In this document: positions 1-10,128 of the stretch, one piece after another | Position numbering within the stretch: position 1 is the stretch's first letter | Layout: each line of letters starts with the position of its first letter | Assembly: GCA_037367405.1 (NCBI GenBank) | Contig: JAZKJV010010537.1 | Location: 248,001-312,000, forward strand | Direction of reading: 5' to 3' | Length of the DNA stretch: 64,000 bases | DNA from: Ottelia alismoides | Lineage: Eukaryota > Streptophyta > Magnoliopsida > Alismatales > Hydrocharitaceae | Position numbers and translations under genes: made by a program | Notes under the pieces: generated by a model | Told to the model about the DNA's origin: nothing | Databases searched by the model: none | The model's input: only the letters and a program-made list of their open reading frames with translations

Positions 1-2179
1 CACAGGCCAACATTCAGAACCATAAAGCATAGCAGGTCTCACGGCTGCTTTGTAAAACTTTCCTTTAATTTTTAAAGGAATTTTCTTATCACAGAGAACA
101 GCGGAGGCTCCTCTCCACTTTAGCCAGCCTGCATTTATTCTATCAGTAACAACTCCATCAATTTTCCCATCATGTTGCAAAATAGATCCCAGATATTTAA
201 AAGAATCTCTCTTCTGAATGTTATCGTCACCAATCTTCACCTTGATTCCTTCACCATTGCTTCCATCAAAGGTGCATTCCATATATTCCGTCTTAGCCCT
301 ACTTATACGAAAACCTTTAGTCTCCAATGCATGTCTCCAAACCTCAAGCTTCTCATTTACTCCATCTCTAGTCTCGTCAATCAACACAATATCATCAGCA
401 AATAACATACACCAAGGTAACTCATCCTGAATGTGACTTGTCAACTCGTCCATAATCAAAGTAAAAAGAAATGGACTCAAAGTTGAACCTTGATGTAAAC
501 CGATGTTGATATCAAAATAGTCAGTCTTCCCCGTCGGGGTCCTTACACAAGATAAAGCCCTATCATACATATCCTTTATGAGATTAATGTATAGGACAGG
601 TACTTGTCTCTTCTCGAAAACTCTCCACAGTATCTCTCGTGGGACGGAATCATAAGCCTTCTCCAAATCAATAAAGATCATATGGAGATTCTTCCTTTTA
701 GCTCTATAAATCTTCATTGTTCTCCTCAGCAAATGGATGGCGTCAATAGTTGAGCGACCTGACATGAATCCGAATTGGTTTTCTTTTACTTGGGATACTT
801 GTCTCAACCTTCTTTCGATCACACGTTCCCAAACTTTCATAGTGTGACTCATCAGCTTGATACCTCTGTAATTTGAACAATTTTGAATGTCTCCTTTGTT
901 CTTATAAAGAGGCACCACGATACTCCTCCTCCAATCTTCTGGCATTTTCTTGCTTCGCCAAATAACATTGAATAGATTCGTAAGCCAAGTCAAACCACGC
1001 TCACCTAAAACTTTCCATACTTCTACAAGGATGTCATCCGGTCCAACACCTTTCCCAGGTCTCATAACCTTCAAAGCCTCCTCTACTTCTTTTCTTTGTA
1101 TTCGTCTATAGCATGCACGATTGAAGTAACTTTCACTACTAGCTAGATCACCCAATGTGATCTCTCTATTTCCTTCTCCAACGAAAAGTTTATGTAAGTA
1201 CTGCTCCCATCTAGTCTCTATATCCTTCTGAGTAACAAGCACGTGACCTTCCTCCTTAATGCATCTCACTTGAGAAAGGTCTTTGGTCTTTCTTTCTCTT
1301 TCTTTGGCCAACCTGAATATATCCTTCTAGCCCTCCTTAGAGTTGAGATTTTTATACAAAACTTCACAAGCTTTTGACTTAGCTTCGCTTACAGCCTTCT
1401 TTGCTTCCTTCTTCGCTATTTTATAGTCTGTGACAGTTTCCTCTGTTCTATCCTTAGACATAGCTTTAAAGCAAGCTCTTTTAATTTTTAGCTTCTCTTA
1501 CACCCCTTCACTCCACCACCAAGCCTCCTTTTGACCCGGAGCTCCTCCTTTTGACTCGCCTAGCATCTCTTTGGCTACCTTTCGGATACAAGATGCTACT
1601 GCCTCCCACATCTCGTTTGCACTACCACTACAATCCCAAGATAAGTCTTCTAAAACCTTCTCCCTGAAGCTTGATTGCTTCAGCGGAAGATTCCACCACC
1701 TAGTTTTAGTGATCGTTGGAACCTTCATTTTCTTTACCAGCCCTTTTATTTGTAAATCCAAGACTAACAAGCGATGTTGGGTTGTTAAACTCTCTCTAGG
1801 GATTACTTTGCAATCTTTGCAATACAACCGATCTCTTCTCCTCAATGCAAAGTAATCTATCTGTGTTCTAGTTGAGCGACTCTTATAAGTAATTAAATGC
1901 TCCTCACTTTTCTTGAAAAGAGTGTTTGCTATGAAAAGATCATATGCAGTTACAAAATCCAGAATGACTTTTCCCTTTTCGTTTCTATCCCAAAATCATG
2001 TCCTCCATGCACACTTGCATACCCTGAAACATCTTTTCCCACATGTCCATTAAGATCTCCACCTATGCAAACCATCTCTCTTTATAGGATTCCTTGTAAA
2101 ATCTTTTCTAGATCCTCCCAAAAAGCTTGTTTAGTCCTTTCATCTAAACCAATTTGCGGTGCATAAACTGAGATGATAT
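1..2179 (-). pseudogene. RTE LINE endonuclease end, connector and reverse transcriptase
   Basis: Continuation of the LINE polyprotein in shifting frames. A 115-codon open stretch (1498-1845) carries the connector typical of the family (QKEAWWWSEGV). The RT palm motif FADD, followed by IVLID, is encoded at 391-402, and the segment at 1-300 encodes FRYLGSILQQ and MLYGSE-type wording shared with the copy at 16375. RT copies the element RNA at the nicked target. Stops between the open pieces show decay. The C-terminal end lies outside the window. Confidence 0.75.
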
Positions 2180-2779
2180 TCAAAATTTCTTCTTCAAGCA
2201 CCAACTTAGCAAAATAATCCGATCCCCAAATTTTTGCACCTCAACTACACAATCCTTCAAATCTTTATGAACAACCACTCCAACACCGTTTCTGCCCTTA
2301 TCTTTACCTGAATACCAAAGTTTAAAGCCTGTCTTCTCGATCTCCCTTGCTTTCTCTCCAACCCATTTAGTCTCTTGAAGACATAATATATGAATCTTCC
2401 TTCTTTCCATTGTATCCACTATCTCCATCAATTTTCCAGTTAAAGTACCGATATTCCAACTACCAATCCGTAACTTCCTTTGCAATCTTCTCTTTTGGAC
2501 TAACTTCTTTACGCGTCCATTATGCGAGAACCCTTGCAAATTTTGGACTGCATCCGGGCGGTGATGTAGCGGAACTAGCTTATTTACCCGCATGCGTTCC
2601 TCATGCGAGAACCCTTGCAAATTTTGAACTACATCCAGGCTGTGATGTAGCGGCCCTTGCCAATTTTTCATTGCATTCGGGCGATGCAACACGTCGCAAG
2701 TAGGGAACGCCCCAACGAAATCTGTATGTTTGCTTAAATCCATGTTTAAAATATCCGAACGGTTTCGAGATAAATTCAT
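2180..2779 (-). pseudogene. RTE LINE ORF, leader plus endonuclease domain
   Basis: An open frame of 199 codons. The first ~100 residues are leader-encoded and contain a repeated peptide (PLHHRPDAVQNLQGFSH and a near copy). Residues from about 105 are the start of an endonuclease/exonuclease/phosphatase fold: GSWNIGTLTGK, then LCLQETKWVGEKA with the catalytic-type Glu, then KGRNGVGVVVHKDL. In the family this enzyme nicks genomic DNA to prime reverse transcription. The frame stops inside the domain at LSWCLKKKF, where the intact protein would continue, so a frameshift or nonsense change has cut it. The methionine at 2779 lies in the leader and is probably not the natural start. Confidence 0.75.
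2520..2695. repeat. Tandem repeat in the RTE leader
   Basis: A unit beginning at ATGCGAGAACCCTTGCAAAT occurs at about 2521 and again at about 2604, 83 bp apart, each followed by a (G/A)CATCC(G/A)GG...TGATGTAGCGG block. A third, degenerate unit (TTGCCAATTTTTCATTGCAT) follows at about 2657. On the minus strand the units encode the repeated PLHH..DAVQNLQGFSH peptide. Confidence 0.8.
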
Positions 2780-2829
2780 AAATAGTGTTCTTAGAAGAAC
2801 TTTAAGAATACTATTTACGAATTTATCTC
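2767..2829. repeat. 27-bp-arm hairpin in the RTE leader
   Basis: Positions 2767-2793 and 2803-2829 are inverted copies with two mismatches, both compatible with G-U pairing in RNA, around a 9-base loop. It lies just upstream (in element sense) of the long LINE frame and could fold in the element RNA. It could instead be a tiny palindromic insertion. Confidence 0.85.
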
Positions 2830-2880
2830 TCCTGCGCTGGCTGTCGGCTACCTAACGCGCAACCCTCCTCATTTACCCGG

Positions 2881-3410
2881 GCTTGGGACCGACCATGGCT
2901 GAGTTATATTTGGTCAATATGATAATATAAATATATATACATACACTCATACAATTATAAATATTTGATTACAAAATAAATATGTTATATATGAAAAATA
3001 TTGGAATAATGTGTGCTTATGGGGGATGCTTACAAGAGACTTGAAAACCTTTTTACTTGTTTACTTTTGAACTTATTAAATGCATGTTTATGTTTATAAG
3101 TTTTTGAGAGGTACCAGCATCCGCTGATGCCTCTTCTTTCCCAACATGTTTTGGCAGGCAAAAAGCCTGTTGCTCAGTAGCTATTGATGACTTCAGGAGA
3201 CTGAGTATATACCAGACGGTATGTTATTTTTGTTTCTGTTTTTGGTTCAAATTATGATGTATTATGCTTCCTTTCTCTTGTGCTTAAAAATTTTGGGATT
3301 ACTGTATGTACTGTCAGACTTTGATGTACACTTATATATATTATGAAAATGAATGGAATAAAATTTTGGTGGCAATTGTCTTGTTAAATCTGATGAATGT
3401 GGTTGGAATG
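2881..3410. other. No gene recognised; AT-rich spacer between two RTE fragments
   Basis: About 530 bases without a supported gene. The segment is AT-rich, with a TA-rich run around 2920-3000. The text around 3100-3240 (GGTACCAGCATCCGCTGATG) has the look of LTR-derived plant DNA, but no paired LTR, primer site or TSD was found. Confidence 0.5.
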
Positions 3411-3529
3411 TCATGTGCAATTATTGTAGAGCAAAAAATTTCCCCGTAATTTCATGCTTTTAATGCGATGCCAATGAATGTAATATTGCAAATGCGGCGT
3501 AAACGGGCACCCGGATCCTAAGGGGTTCA

Positions 3530-3950
3530 CATCAAGCTTTTTGTACACAACTTCATAAGCTTTTGATATAGTTTCACTTACAGCTTTCTTTGCTACCTTC
3601 TTCGCTATCTTGTAGTTTGTGACAGTTTCAGCTGTTCTATCCTTATATATAGCTTTAAAGCAAGTTCTTTTCATTTTAAGCCTCTCTTGCACTCCTTCGC
3701 TCCACCACCAAGCCTCCTTCTGGCCTGAGACTCTTCCCTTAGACTCGCATAGCATCTTTTTGGCTACCCTTCGGATACAAGATGTTACCGCATCCCACAT
3801 GTCATTCGCACTTCCATTATAATCCCAACATAAGTCTTTCAAAACCTTCTCCTTGAAGCTTGGTTACTTCAATTGAAGATTCCACCATCTAGTTCTAATG
3901 ATCTTGGGAACCATCACGTTCTTTACCAAACCTTTTCTTTTCTCGACAAT
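3530..3950 (-). pseudogene. Second RTE LINE fragment (connector region)
   Basis: Minus-strand reading gives DRTAETVTNYKIAKKVAKKA, QKEAWWWSEGV and NDMWDAVTSCIRRVAKK, the same connector region seen at 1498-1845, so this is a partial second copy of the family. A 143-codon frame (3411-3842) covers most of it, but its last ~35 codons below 3530 are not LINE-like. Both ends are truncated and no tail or TSD is visible. It could be a relic of a separate insertion or a duplication of the neighbour. Confidence 0.75.
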
Positions 3951-4432
3951 AAAAGAATTAACTGATAAAATTCTCTTCCTCGCTACCATACAATGGACAA
4001 AAATTGTCCATCATGTCCCATCTCCTAAGTACCTTGATAACAAGCCTCTCCTATCTCACTAACTAAGCATGAAGCATGACATTTAAGTCACCTTAGCCTT
4101 CCAAATCATGTAAAGTTCAAAAGCAAGATCTGGGTTTGATATTGATGCATGCTATCGTAGAGATTTGTGCTCTTTCTCTGGAAAAGTCTTTCCCCTCTTA
4201 ATCCCATGTATCATTTTCATAACCTATCTGTGTCACATTATCCAACAAAGTGGTCAATGTGGAGAACTAACAAACCCTCTAATCTTTGAGGGGTGCCACA
4301 AAATGAGAACGCTAAATTCCATTCAAACGATGTGCCATCTTTTGCATGTCCTCCATATTCCATAAGCACCACAAATAATCATCTAAATCATCCCCACCAC
4401 CTAACTATTGCTGTAGAAAAGTAAGATGCATT
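3951..4432. other. No gene recognised
   Basis: About 480 bases with no motif that I recognise. A 66-codon frame (4165-4365) is short and shows no family signature. Confidence 0.5.
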
Positions 4433-4975
4433 GATGTGATTAAAACCAAATGGCGTATGGTCTCTTACACAGAGAAGATCGAGGGGAAATTACATAAGAG
4501 AACCATACACACAAGGACTAACTAGGAAACTCATAGCATAAAATAAACCATTAATACTTCCTTTCGAGCTAGAGCATAGAGGTTTATCATGGTTATTTGG
4601 AAGTACATCTCTTAAATTACAGTACAAGGGTCGTGGTGAAGATTTTCATTATCTTCTCAATGTAAGAAACACGAGAAGAAATCACATAACATTATTGTAT
4701 TACATCCCTTGTATAGCAGCAATCGGCTTTCACATGATTGGTTCTTTCATGAAGTGCATGATTGTTGGCGATAAATAAGATTGCCTGATTATCAAAGTTT
4801 CTTTGTATTGGGAGAGGCACCTCTAAGTGAATATATGTTAAAACAGACTTCACCCACCTGACCTTAATAGTGATCTAGACCATTGACTTCTACTTTGGTT
4901 CTGCACTATATCAGGCTATCAATGTCGCCTTCTTGCTGCTCCATGTAACTGAATTTCCTCCAATGAAAATTACAA
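4433..4975 (-). mobile_element. Old Copia remnant: LTR-like end plus RNase H
   Basis: Strongly decayed Copia 3' end on the minus strand. 4433-4558 resembles a short LTR (ACATAAGAGAACC-type block as in neighbouring Copia LTRs), followed by a polypurine-like tract (minus sense) and an RNase H relic whose text parallels better copies: the NNHALHERTNH region near 4745 and the SSAE..(Y) region near 4880. A jump at about 4930 leads to a relic of the MEQPRQ motif. Many stops; clearly non-functional. Confidence 0.55.
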
Positions 4976-5689
4976 ATTTCAGTGATGGATTTTCTATCCT
5001 TGAGAAATTTAGCATATATAAATGCAGCAATAATATCAATGGATATCTTACTAATAAATATGTTACCTTCTCACAGAGCGGCTTTAAATTATACGATAAT
5101 CATCGTCACAACATCACAACGTCTCAGTGTATTATCTTCAGCTTATATGTAAACGGAGAAATCTTACTGGAAGAGCAATATCTGGACGAGTAGCAATGAC
5201 ATATAACATCCTTCAAACAAGCTTTCTATTCTATCTGTTGTCCTCATCTTCAATCATCATTGTCATCATTATAAATATGAGCATTAGGATCCATGGAAAC
5301 CACAACGGGATGATCCTAACATTCTTGTTCTTCCAGATGGTTCGTGACATACTTTTGTTGATTATGATGTTGAGATGCTACCTACCTTGGGGAAATATTG
5401 TTGATGCCACTAAAGATGAGGGTCATGGTACTCCATATTACCTAAATCGTTCGTCTAGTCCTACCTATGTTTATTTTATGTTGGTTATTAGTATAAATAT
5501 ATTCATTTGAATCTCTTGTAGCAAAATTACAAATTTTATATAATATTAGAATATAAATTAGCATTTAATCTAAATTTATTTTTCCATAAAAATACATTAA
5601 TAGACCATTTGATCTAAATTTAAAGTAAATCACATTTTCTGCTACATTTTTTACTATTGTTTTTTTACAATTGCAGTTTCGACTTGGCC
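4976..5689. other. No gene recognised; AT-rich DNA
   Basis: About 700 AT-rich bases. Open frames of 86 and 127 codons overlap here (4933-5510) but are hydrophobic translations of AT-rich DNA without a recognisable domain. Confidence 0.5.
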
Positions 5690-6320
5690 TTATGTTTTTA
5701 CCTCCTATCTCTCATCTTCTTACTAATATTTATATTATCTTATTCTCTACACATGTTCAAGGCATTTTGTTTGAATGCATCATTGACCTTAATAATAAAA
5801 TTTTAGCGCTACAGTTTTTCTCAACACTATTAGCATATATGCTGCCAATACTTAGTCTATTCATGGATATAATTATTTGAATATAAATAATAAATTAGTT
5901 TATGATTATTTGTGTCATTTTATGGAATCTGATGCTTATATATTGGTGGCTAGCACTATCACGTGATAATTTTTATATCAATTGAGATTAACTAAATTCT
6001 ACGAGAAAATATGCAACTCCACTTTGTATGTCTTTAACTCCCATCTCGTCTTCCTACTAATATTTATATTATCATATTCTATGCACATGTCGAAGGCGTT
6101 TTGTTTGAATGTATCACCGACGTTAATAATAAATTTTTAGCACCAATACTTAAATCTATAGATTCATAGATATAATTATTTGAATACAAACACTAATTAG
6201 TTTATGATTATTTTGGTCATTTCATTGTCTTTGGTGCTTATATATTGGTGATTAGCACTATCACATGCTAATTATCAATTGAGATCAAGTTTACGAGAAA
6301 ATATGGAACTCCACTTTTAT
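5690..6320. repeat. Diverged direct tandem duplication, about 330 bp per unit
   Basis: Unit 1 (about 5690-6020) and unit 2 (about 6028-6320) share the ordered landmarks ACTAATATTTATATTATC, TTTTGTTTGAATG, ATATAATTATTTGAATA, GCTTATATATTGGTG, TAGCACTATCAC and TACGAGAAAATATG. They differ by many substitutions and short deletions, so the duplication is old. No coding content recognised. Confidence 0.8.
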
Positions 6321-6391
6321 TGCATAAAATTAAAAGTTATAAAAATATATAGCTATTTTTATTTACAAAAGGAATATTAGAAAAATGCATA

Positions 6392-6538
6392 TGTTAAGGG
6401 AAAATACATTGGTGTTCATTCATAGAGCCCAAGGATTCTCTTATATAGAGGAGAGAAATCCTAATGGATAAACTACAAAATAAGGACTGAGAAATAAACA
6501 AACTATAAAAGAGAAACATAGCATAAAAACTCTCAACC
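6392..6538 (-). repeat. Copia A 3' LTR
   Basis: About 147 bp beginning TGTTAAGGGAAAATAC and ending near CTCTCAAC, with a TTATATAGAG promoter-like block at about 6439, then a purine-rich tract (minus sense) and the GGAGCATAGAT boundary seen in the other Copia copies. The other LTR is absent. Confidence 0.65.
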
Positions 6539-6539
6539 C

Positions 6540-7653
6540 TCCCCCTCAAGCTGGAGCATAGATATCTATCAGGCTCAGCGTGGAGCAACATCTCTGAACT
6601 AACATGAGAAGTGGTGATCTTTTGAATCATATCACGGGTGTAGTGTTAGTCCACTTCAATACATTTAGTTTTTTCGTGAAAGGATAAACTATTCGCAATG
6701 AAGAGAGTTGCCTGGTTGTCACACGACAATTGCATTGAAAGAGGTACATTGGCATCCAATCCCTAAACATAAGTAACCCACATCATTTCAGTACTGCATT
6801 GCGCCATGACTCTATATTTTGACTCAACACTGGATCTTGCTACCCTTGTCTGTTTCTTGCTTTTCCGCGATACTAGAGAGGCTCCCACAAACACAGCAAA
6901 TCCTGAAGTAGATTTCCTATCCTTAGGGCAACCATCATAACACGCATATGCACAAGCTGTGACAAACAGTGAAGTTCCTCTGCTAAATAATAGACCTGTC
7001 CCTGGTGAAGACTTCAAGTATCTCAAAATCATGTACACTGCATCAAGCTTGTAAAAATCGGCGGACTAAGCCAACTAGTCGGCTCGACTAGTCAAGTCAG
7101 GGGGGTAGCCGACTCGAGTAGGCCTAGTCGGCCGACTTTTACATCAAAGTTTTATATTTTTTTAGTTTTTTACTTTTTTAAACAGCAAACTTATTCTAAT
7201 ATGCTTCGTGTTATATTTGAAGTTAATTATTTATTTTATTTCATTATGAATGTATAGATTATGTACAAATCTATGTTAATATATAAGCAAACTTATTCTA
7301 ATATGCAATAATGTTATATTTAAAGTCTATTACTTCTTTTGTTTTATTATGAAAGTACAGAAAATGTCCAAATCTATATAAAAAATGATTTATATATTTA
7401 AAATAATTTAAAAAAATTTAAAAACCGACTAATGGCCAATTAAATCTGATTAGTTGCCCGACTGCTAATTAATCCTTAGTCAGTAACCCCGCCGACCGAG
7501 TACCGACTGCCGCTTTCTGCAACCTTGCATTGCATCCATGTGCACCTGTCTTGGTTGCTCCATAATCTGACTAACCTTGCTTACTGCAAAAGAAATATCA
7601 AGTCTGGTAATTGTAACATTGAGAAGCTTCCCAACCAGCTCTCTATACCTTCT
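6540..7653 (-). pseudogene. Copia A RNase H and RT C-terminus
   Basis: Open piece 6763-7038 encodes ILRYLKSSPGTGLLF, CPKDRKSTSGFAVFVGASLV and ARSSVESKYRVMA, the RNase H of Copia elements, which removes RNA from the cDNA hybrid. Across the MITE the frame resumes at 7536 with MEQPRQVHMDA and DITITRPDIS-type wording. Deleting the MITE and one copy of its 8-bp duplication restores DAVYMILRYLK in frame. Several stops remain. Confidence 0.8.
7044..7527. mobile_element. hAT-like MITE, 484 bp, CAAG(C/G)TTG ends
   Basis: Imperfect terminal inverted repeats CAAGCTTGTAAAAATCGGCG (left) and CAAGGTTGCAGAAAGCGGCA (complement of the right end). It is flanked by an 8-bp duplication, CACTGCAT (7036-7043) and CATTGCAT (7528-7535), one mismatch. 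Subterminal regions are dense in CGACTA/TAGTCGG motifs; the centre is AT-rich and non-coding. The 8-bp duplication and the ends fit the hAT superfamily. It lies inside Copia A. Confidence 0.85.
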
Positions 7654-7802
7654 TGTTGGTGGAAAAATAAATCTATATTCATCTATGAGACCCTAGGACT
7701 CTCTTTTATAGAAGGGAGTCCTAAAATGGGTAAATTACAGATTGTAGAACACATAAATAGAAAATAAATAAAAAATAATGGATACATAAAATTAGCTTGA
7801 CA
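7654..7802 (-). repeat. Copia B 3' LTR
   Basis: 149 bp from TGTTGGTGGAAAAATAAATC to TTAGCTTGACA, with a CTCTTTTATAGAAG promoter-like block. It sits inside Copia A (target side CTTCT, 7649-7653). The matching 5' LTR was not found, so the element is incomplete. Confidence 0.8.
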
Positions 7803-9358
7803 CTCCCTCAAGATGGAGCATAGATGTTGATTATGCTCAGATTGGATCCATACTTCTGAAACGATTCTCTAGTCAAGGTCTTGGTAAAGATATCAACGAT
7901 CTGTTTCCCTGAACTGACGTGGGAGGTGGAGATGAAACATTTTTGAATCATGTCATGTTTGTAATGGCAATCTACCTCAATATGCTTCGTTCTTTCATGA
8001 AAGGCATGATTATTCATAATAAAAAGCGCAGTCTGGTTGTCACATTGTAAGTGCATGGGAAGTGGTACATCAATGCCAAGGTCGACCATGACTGATCTAA
8101 CCCACATCATCTCAGTGGTCCCATGTGCCATAGTTCTGTACTCTGATTCTGCACTGGATCTAGCTACCACTTTTTGTTTCTTGCTCTTTAATGATACTAA
8201 AGAGCTACTGACAAGTTTACTAACCTTGAGGTAGATTTTTTGTCCCTAGGACATCCTGCATAGTTTGTATCTGCACAAACTGAGGCATAAAGGGAAGTCC
8301 CTTTCTTGAAAAATAGTCATGTACTTGGAGATGACTTCAAGTATCTCAGAATCATGTGAACAACATCTATATGTACTTGTCTAGGTTGCTCCATGAACTG
8401 GATAACCCGACTAATAACAAATGAGATATCTGGTCTAGTGATTGTAATATACAATAGTTTCCCAACCGGCTCTCTGAATCTCCTCTTATCCACTTCCTCT
8501 GTATCATCATCATATAGTCTTACACTAGGGTCCATAGGAGTAGTTGCATGTCTACACCCTCTCACGCATGTTTCTGCTAAAAGATCTGTAACATATATTT
8601 TTTTGGGTCATCACAAGACCCTGCTGGTTCCTGGCGAACTCTAATCCCATGAAGTATCATAGAGGACCAAGGTCCTTGGTAACAAATTGTTGTCCAAGGA
8701 AATCCTTAGCCTTGTTAGTCCCCTACACATTATCTCCTGTAACGAGAATATCATCAACATAAACCATAATGACAACAATACCTCCCTGGCTTCTCTGAAC
8801 AAATAATAAGTGATATGTATTCGACCCATGGAAGGCCGTATCGCTATCGATATCGTATCGATACGATATTTCGACGATATATCGACGATATATCGCCGAA
8901 ATATCGCCCATGTCGACGAGACTTTGTGAAGAAAATGCATGGAATTCAGGATATATCGGCGTATCGGTGCCCATATCGGTCCCATGTCGATATCGATATA
9001 TCGACGATATATCGTCGATATTTCCTTCCATGATTCGACCTTGTGAACCCTTTCTGCTCAATCAAGTTTAATAGCTTCTAAAACCATGCTCTTGGACTCT
9101 GCTTAAGGCCATAAATAGCCTTCTGAAGTCTACAAGCATGTTGACACTCCCCCTCAGCAACAAACCACTCCCCCTCAGCAACAAACCCTAGCGGTTGCTG
9201 CATATAGACTTCCTCCTGGAGATCACCATAGAGAAATGCATTCTTGACATCAAGCTGACACAATTGCCAATCTCGCATCACAACAACAGTAAGAAGTTTC
9301 CGACGTGTAGAATGACGAGCCACCTAGGAGAAGGTATCATGATAGTCCACCCCGTATC
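7803..9358 (-). pseudogene. Copia B RNase H and reverse transcriptase
   Basis: Minus-strand pol. 7808-8170 gives VARSSAESEYRTMA, CDNQTALFI and ERTKHIEVDCHY (RNase H); 8317-8565 gives the TTPMDPS and ITRPDISFV stretch; 8723-8830 gives IVVIMVYVDDILVTGDN with the RT catalytic YVDD; 9078-9323 gives [18 protein letters not shown] and [10 protein letters not shown]. The MITE at 8827-9032 interrupts RT between the SLFVQ and EQKGF regions. The element stops at about 9358 after YGVDYHDT, where an L1 fragment begins. The segment 15108-17975 may be the other half of the same element, lacking roughly 350 bp at the join; this is inferred. Confidence 0.8.
8827..9032. mobile_element. hAT-like MITE, 206 bp, CATGGAAGG ends with CGATATATCG arrays
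   Basis: Ends are CATGGAAGG and CCTTCCATG, flanked by a perfect 8-bp duplication ATTCGACC (8819-8826, 9033-9040). Inside each end lie repeated self-complementary CGATATATCG/CGACGATATATCG units. There is no coding potential. Removing it and one duplication restores the interrupted Copia B RT frame. A larger relative with the same ends is at 35564-36751. Confidence 0.92.
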
Positions 9359-9506
9359 ATGATCTCTTCCTCTTAACTATCTTGGCCTTCCTCTGACGGA
9401 CGGTAAGCTTAAAAGGTCGGACTGGGACTTGGTTCTTCAGAAGATGGAGCGGAAGCTTGCCGGTTGGAAGACATCCTGCTTGTCCAGAGGGGGGGAAATT
9501 GATTCT
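9359..9506 (+). pseudogene. L1 LINE RT fragment, part 1
   Basis: Plus-strand reading gives LNYLGLPLTDGKLKRSDW and QKMERKLAGWKTSCLSRGG, the RT thumb region of plant L1 elements. A run of seven G at 9489-9495 shifts the frame by one base relative to the expected SRGGKLIL. It is interrupted at 9506 by Copia C and resumes at 14549. Both outer ends abut Copia B-type sequence without tail or TSD. Confidence 0.8.
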
Positions 9507-9663
9507 TGTAGAGATAGTTTCGAGTTTTATTATCACTTTATATATCTTGTTGTTATTTCTTTATCTTATTTAGATGTCTTTGTAATTTACCCTTAAGGCC
9601 TCTCCCTATATAAGAGAACCTAGGGTTTTTCCTGAATGAATATCGAAGACTCATTTCCCAACA
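9507..9663 (+). repeat. Copia C 5' LTR
   Basis: 157 bp, TGTAGAGATAGTTTCGAG to TTTCCCAACA. It contains the TATATAAG promoter block and AATGAATA-type sequence downstream. It differs from the 3' LTR at two positions (GATGTC/GACGTC and AGAACC/AGAGCC). Confidence 0.95.
9607..9614 (+). promoter_or_regulatory. TATA box in the Copia C 5' LTR
   Basis: TATATAAG within CCCTATATAAGAGAACCTAG. The same block recurs in the LTRs of D (20017-20024), E (28017-28024) and F (33266-33273), and reversed in G, although the rest of those LTRs differs. It is the likely core promoter by position and conservation; the transcription start is not shown by sequence. Confidence 0.7.
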
Positions 9664-9675
9664 TGGTATCAGAGC
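9664..9675 (+). other. Copia C primer-binding site
   Basis: TGGTATCAGAGC directly after the LTR terminal CA. This is the usual complement of the plant initiator-Met tRNA 3' end, which primes minus-strand cDNA in Copia elements. Confidence 0.9.
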
Positions 9676-10128
9676 CGCCCTAGGGCTCTCCACACCCGCC
9701 GCCCCTCCCTTCCCCACCCGCCGCCCTCTCCCACCCGCCGCTACTCTCTCTCCGGTTCGATCTAAGGCTTCCACACCGCCCTAGATCTCCCTTCTAGCCG
9801 CTGCCAGCGGCTCCAGCCACAGCCCCAGCCACCGCCGGAGGCCACCAGGCCACCTCTCCTGCCGCCTTTGGCCCCCAGGCCGCCCCAGCGGTCCCATCTA
9901 CCGCCTTAAGCCTCCAGTTCGGCAGCGCAGCCGCTCCGCGGTCCCCAGGCAGCACTCTCTAGCCGCTTCAAGGGCTGTAAGCCTTCTTTGAGGCGTGCCC
10001 TAGACCTCTCTTCATCCGATTTATGGATTTGAGTGCGTAAACATCTACACACGTACTCAAATCCGATGCAGTTGGTGTAGACACTCATCATCGTGTCTAT
10101 ATACCCTTGTTCTTCTCCAAGCAGCATT
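9676..10128 (+). other. Copia C leader, non-coding
   Basis: GC-rich, CCGCC-rich leader of about 450 bases between the primer-binding site and gag. Short open frames on both strands are shadows of its composition. Confidence 0.7.

Larger units (their letters stand above)
1..2880 (-). mobile_element. RTE-clade LINE, 3' end cut by the window edge
   Basis: Read on the minus strand this is a non-LTR retrotransposon: a leader (about 2540-2880), an apurinic-type endonuclease (about 2180-2490), a connector, then reverse transcriptase running off the left edge before the 3' tail. The endonuclease wording (GSWNIGTLTGK, CLQETKW) and the C-terminal RT segment fit the plant RTE clade rather than L1. A second, 5'-truncated copy of the same family at 16333-17165 supplies the missing end, a TTG-rich tail. 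The reading frame is broken at several points, so the copy is inactive. RTE assignment is by motif memory; a tree of the RT domain would settle it. Confidence 0.85.
6392..7653 (-). mobile_element. Copia element A, 3' part only
   Basis: Minus-strand Copia remnant: 3' LTR (6392-6538), polypurine tract (6539-6556 region), RNase H and the end of reverse transcriptase (6557-7043, then 7528-7653). It is split by the MITE at 7044-7527 and cut on its 5' side by the LTR of Copia B at 7654, which entered within the RRYRELVGKL part of RT. The rest of A was not found on the far side of B. Confidence 0.8.

Noticed and set aside
10093..10128. Upstream in-frame ATG as the Copia C gag start
   Set aside because: Gag starts of C, E and G align at the later methionine (10129); the upstream part is leader.
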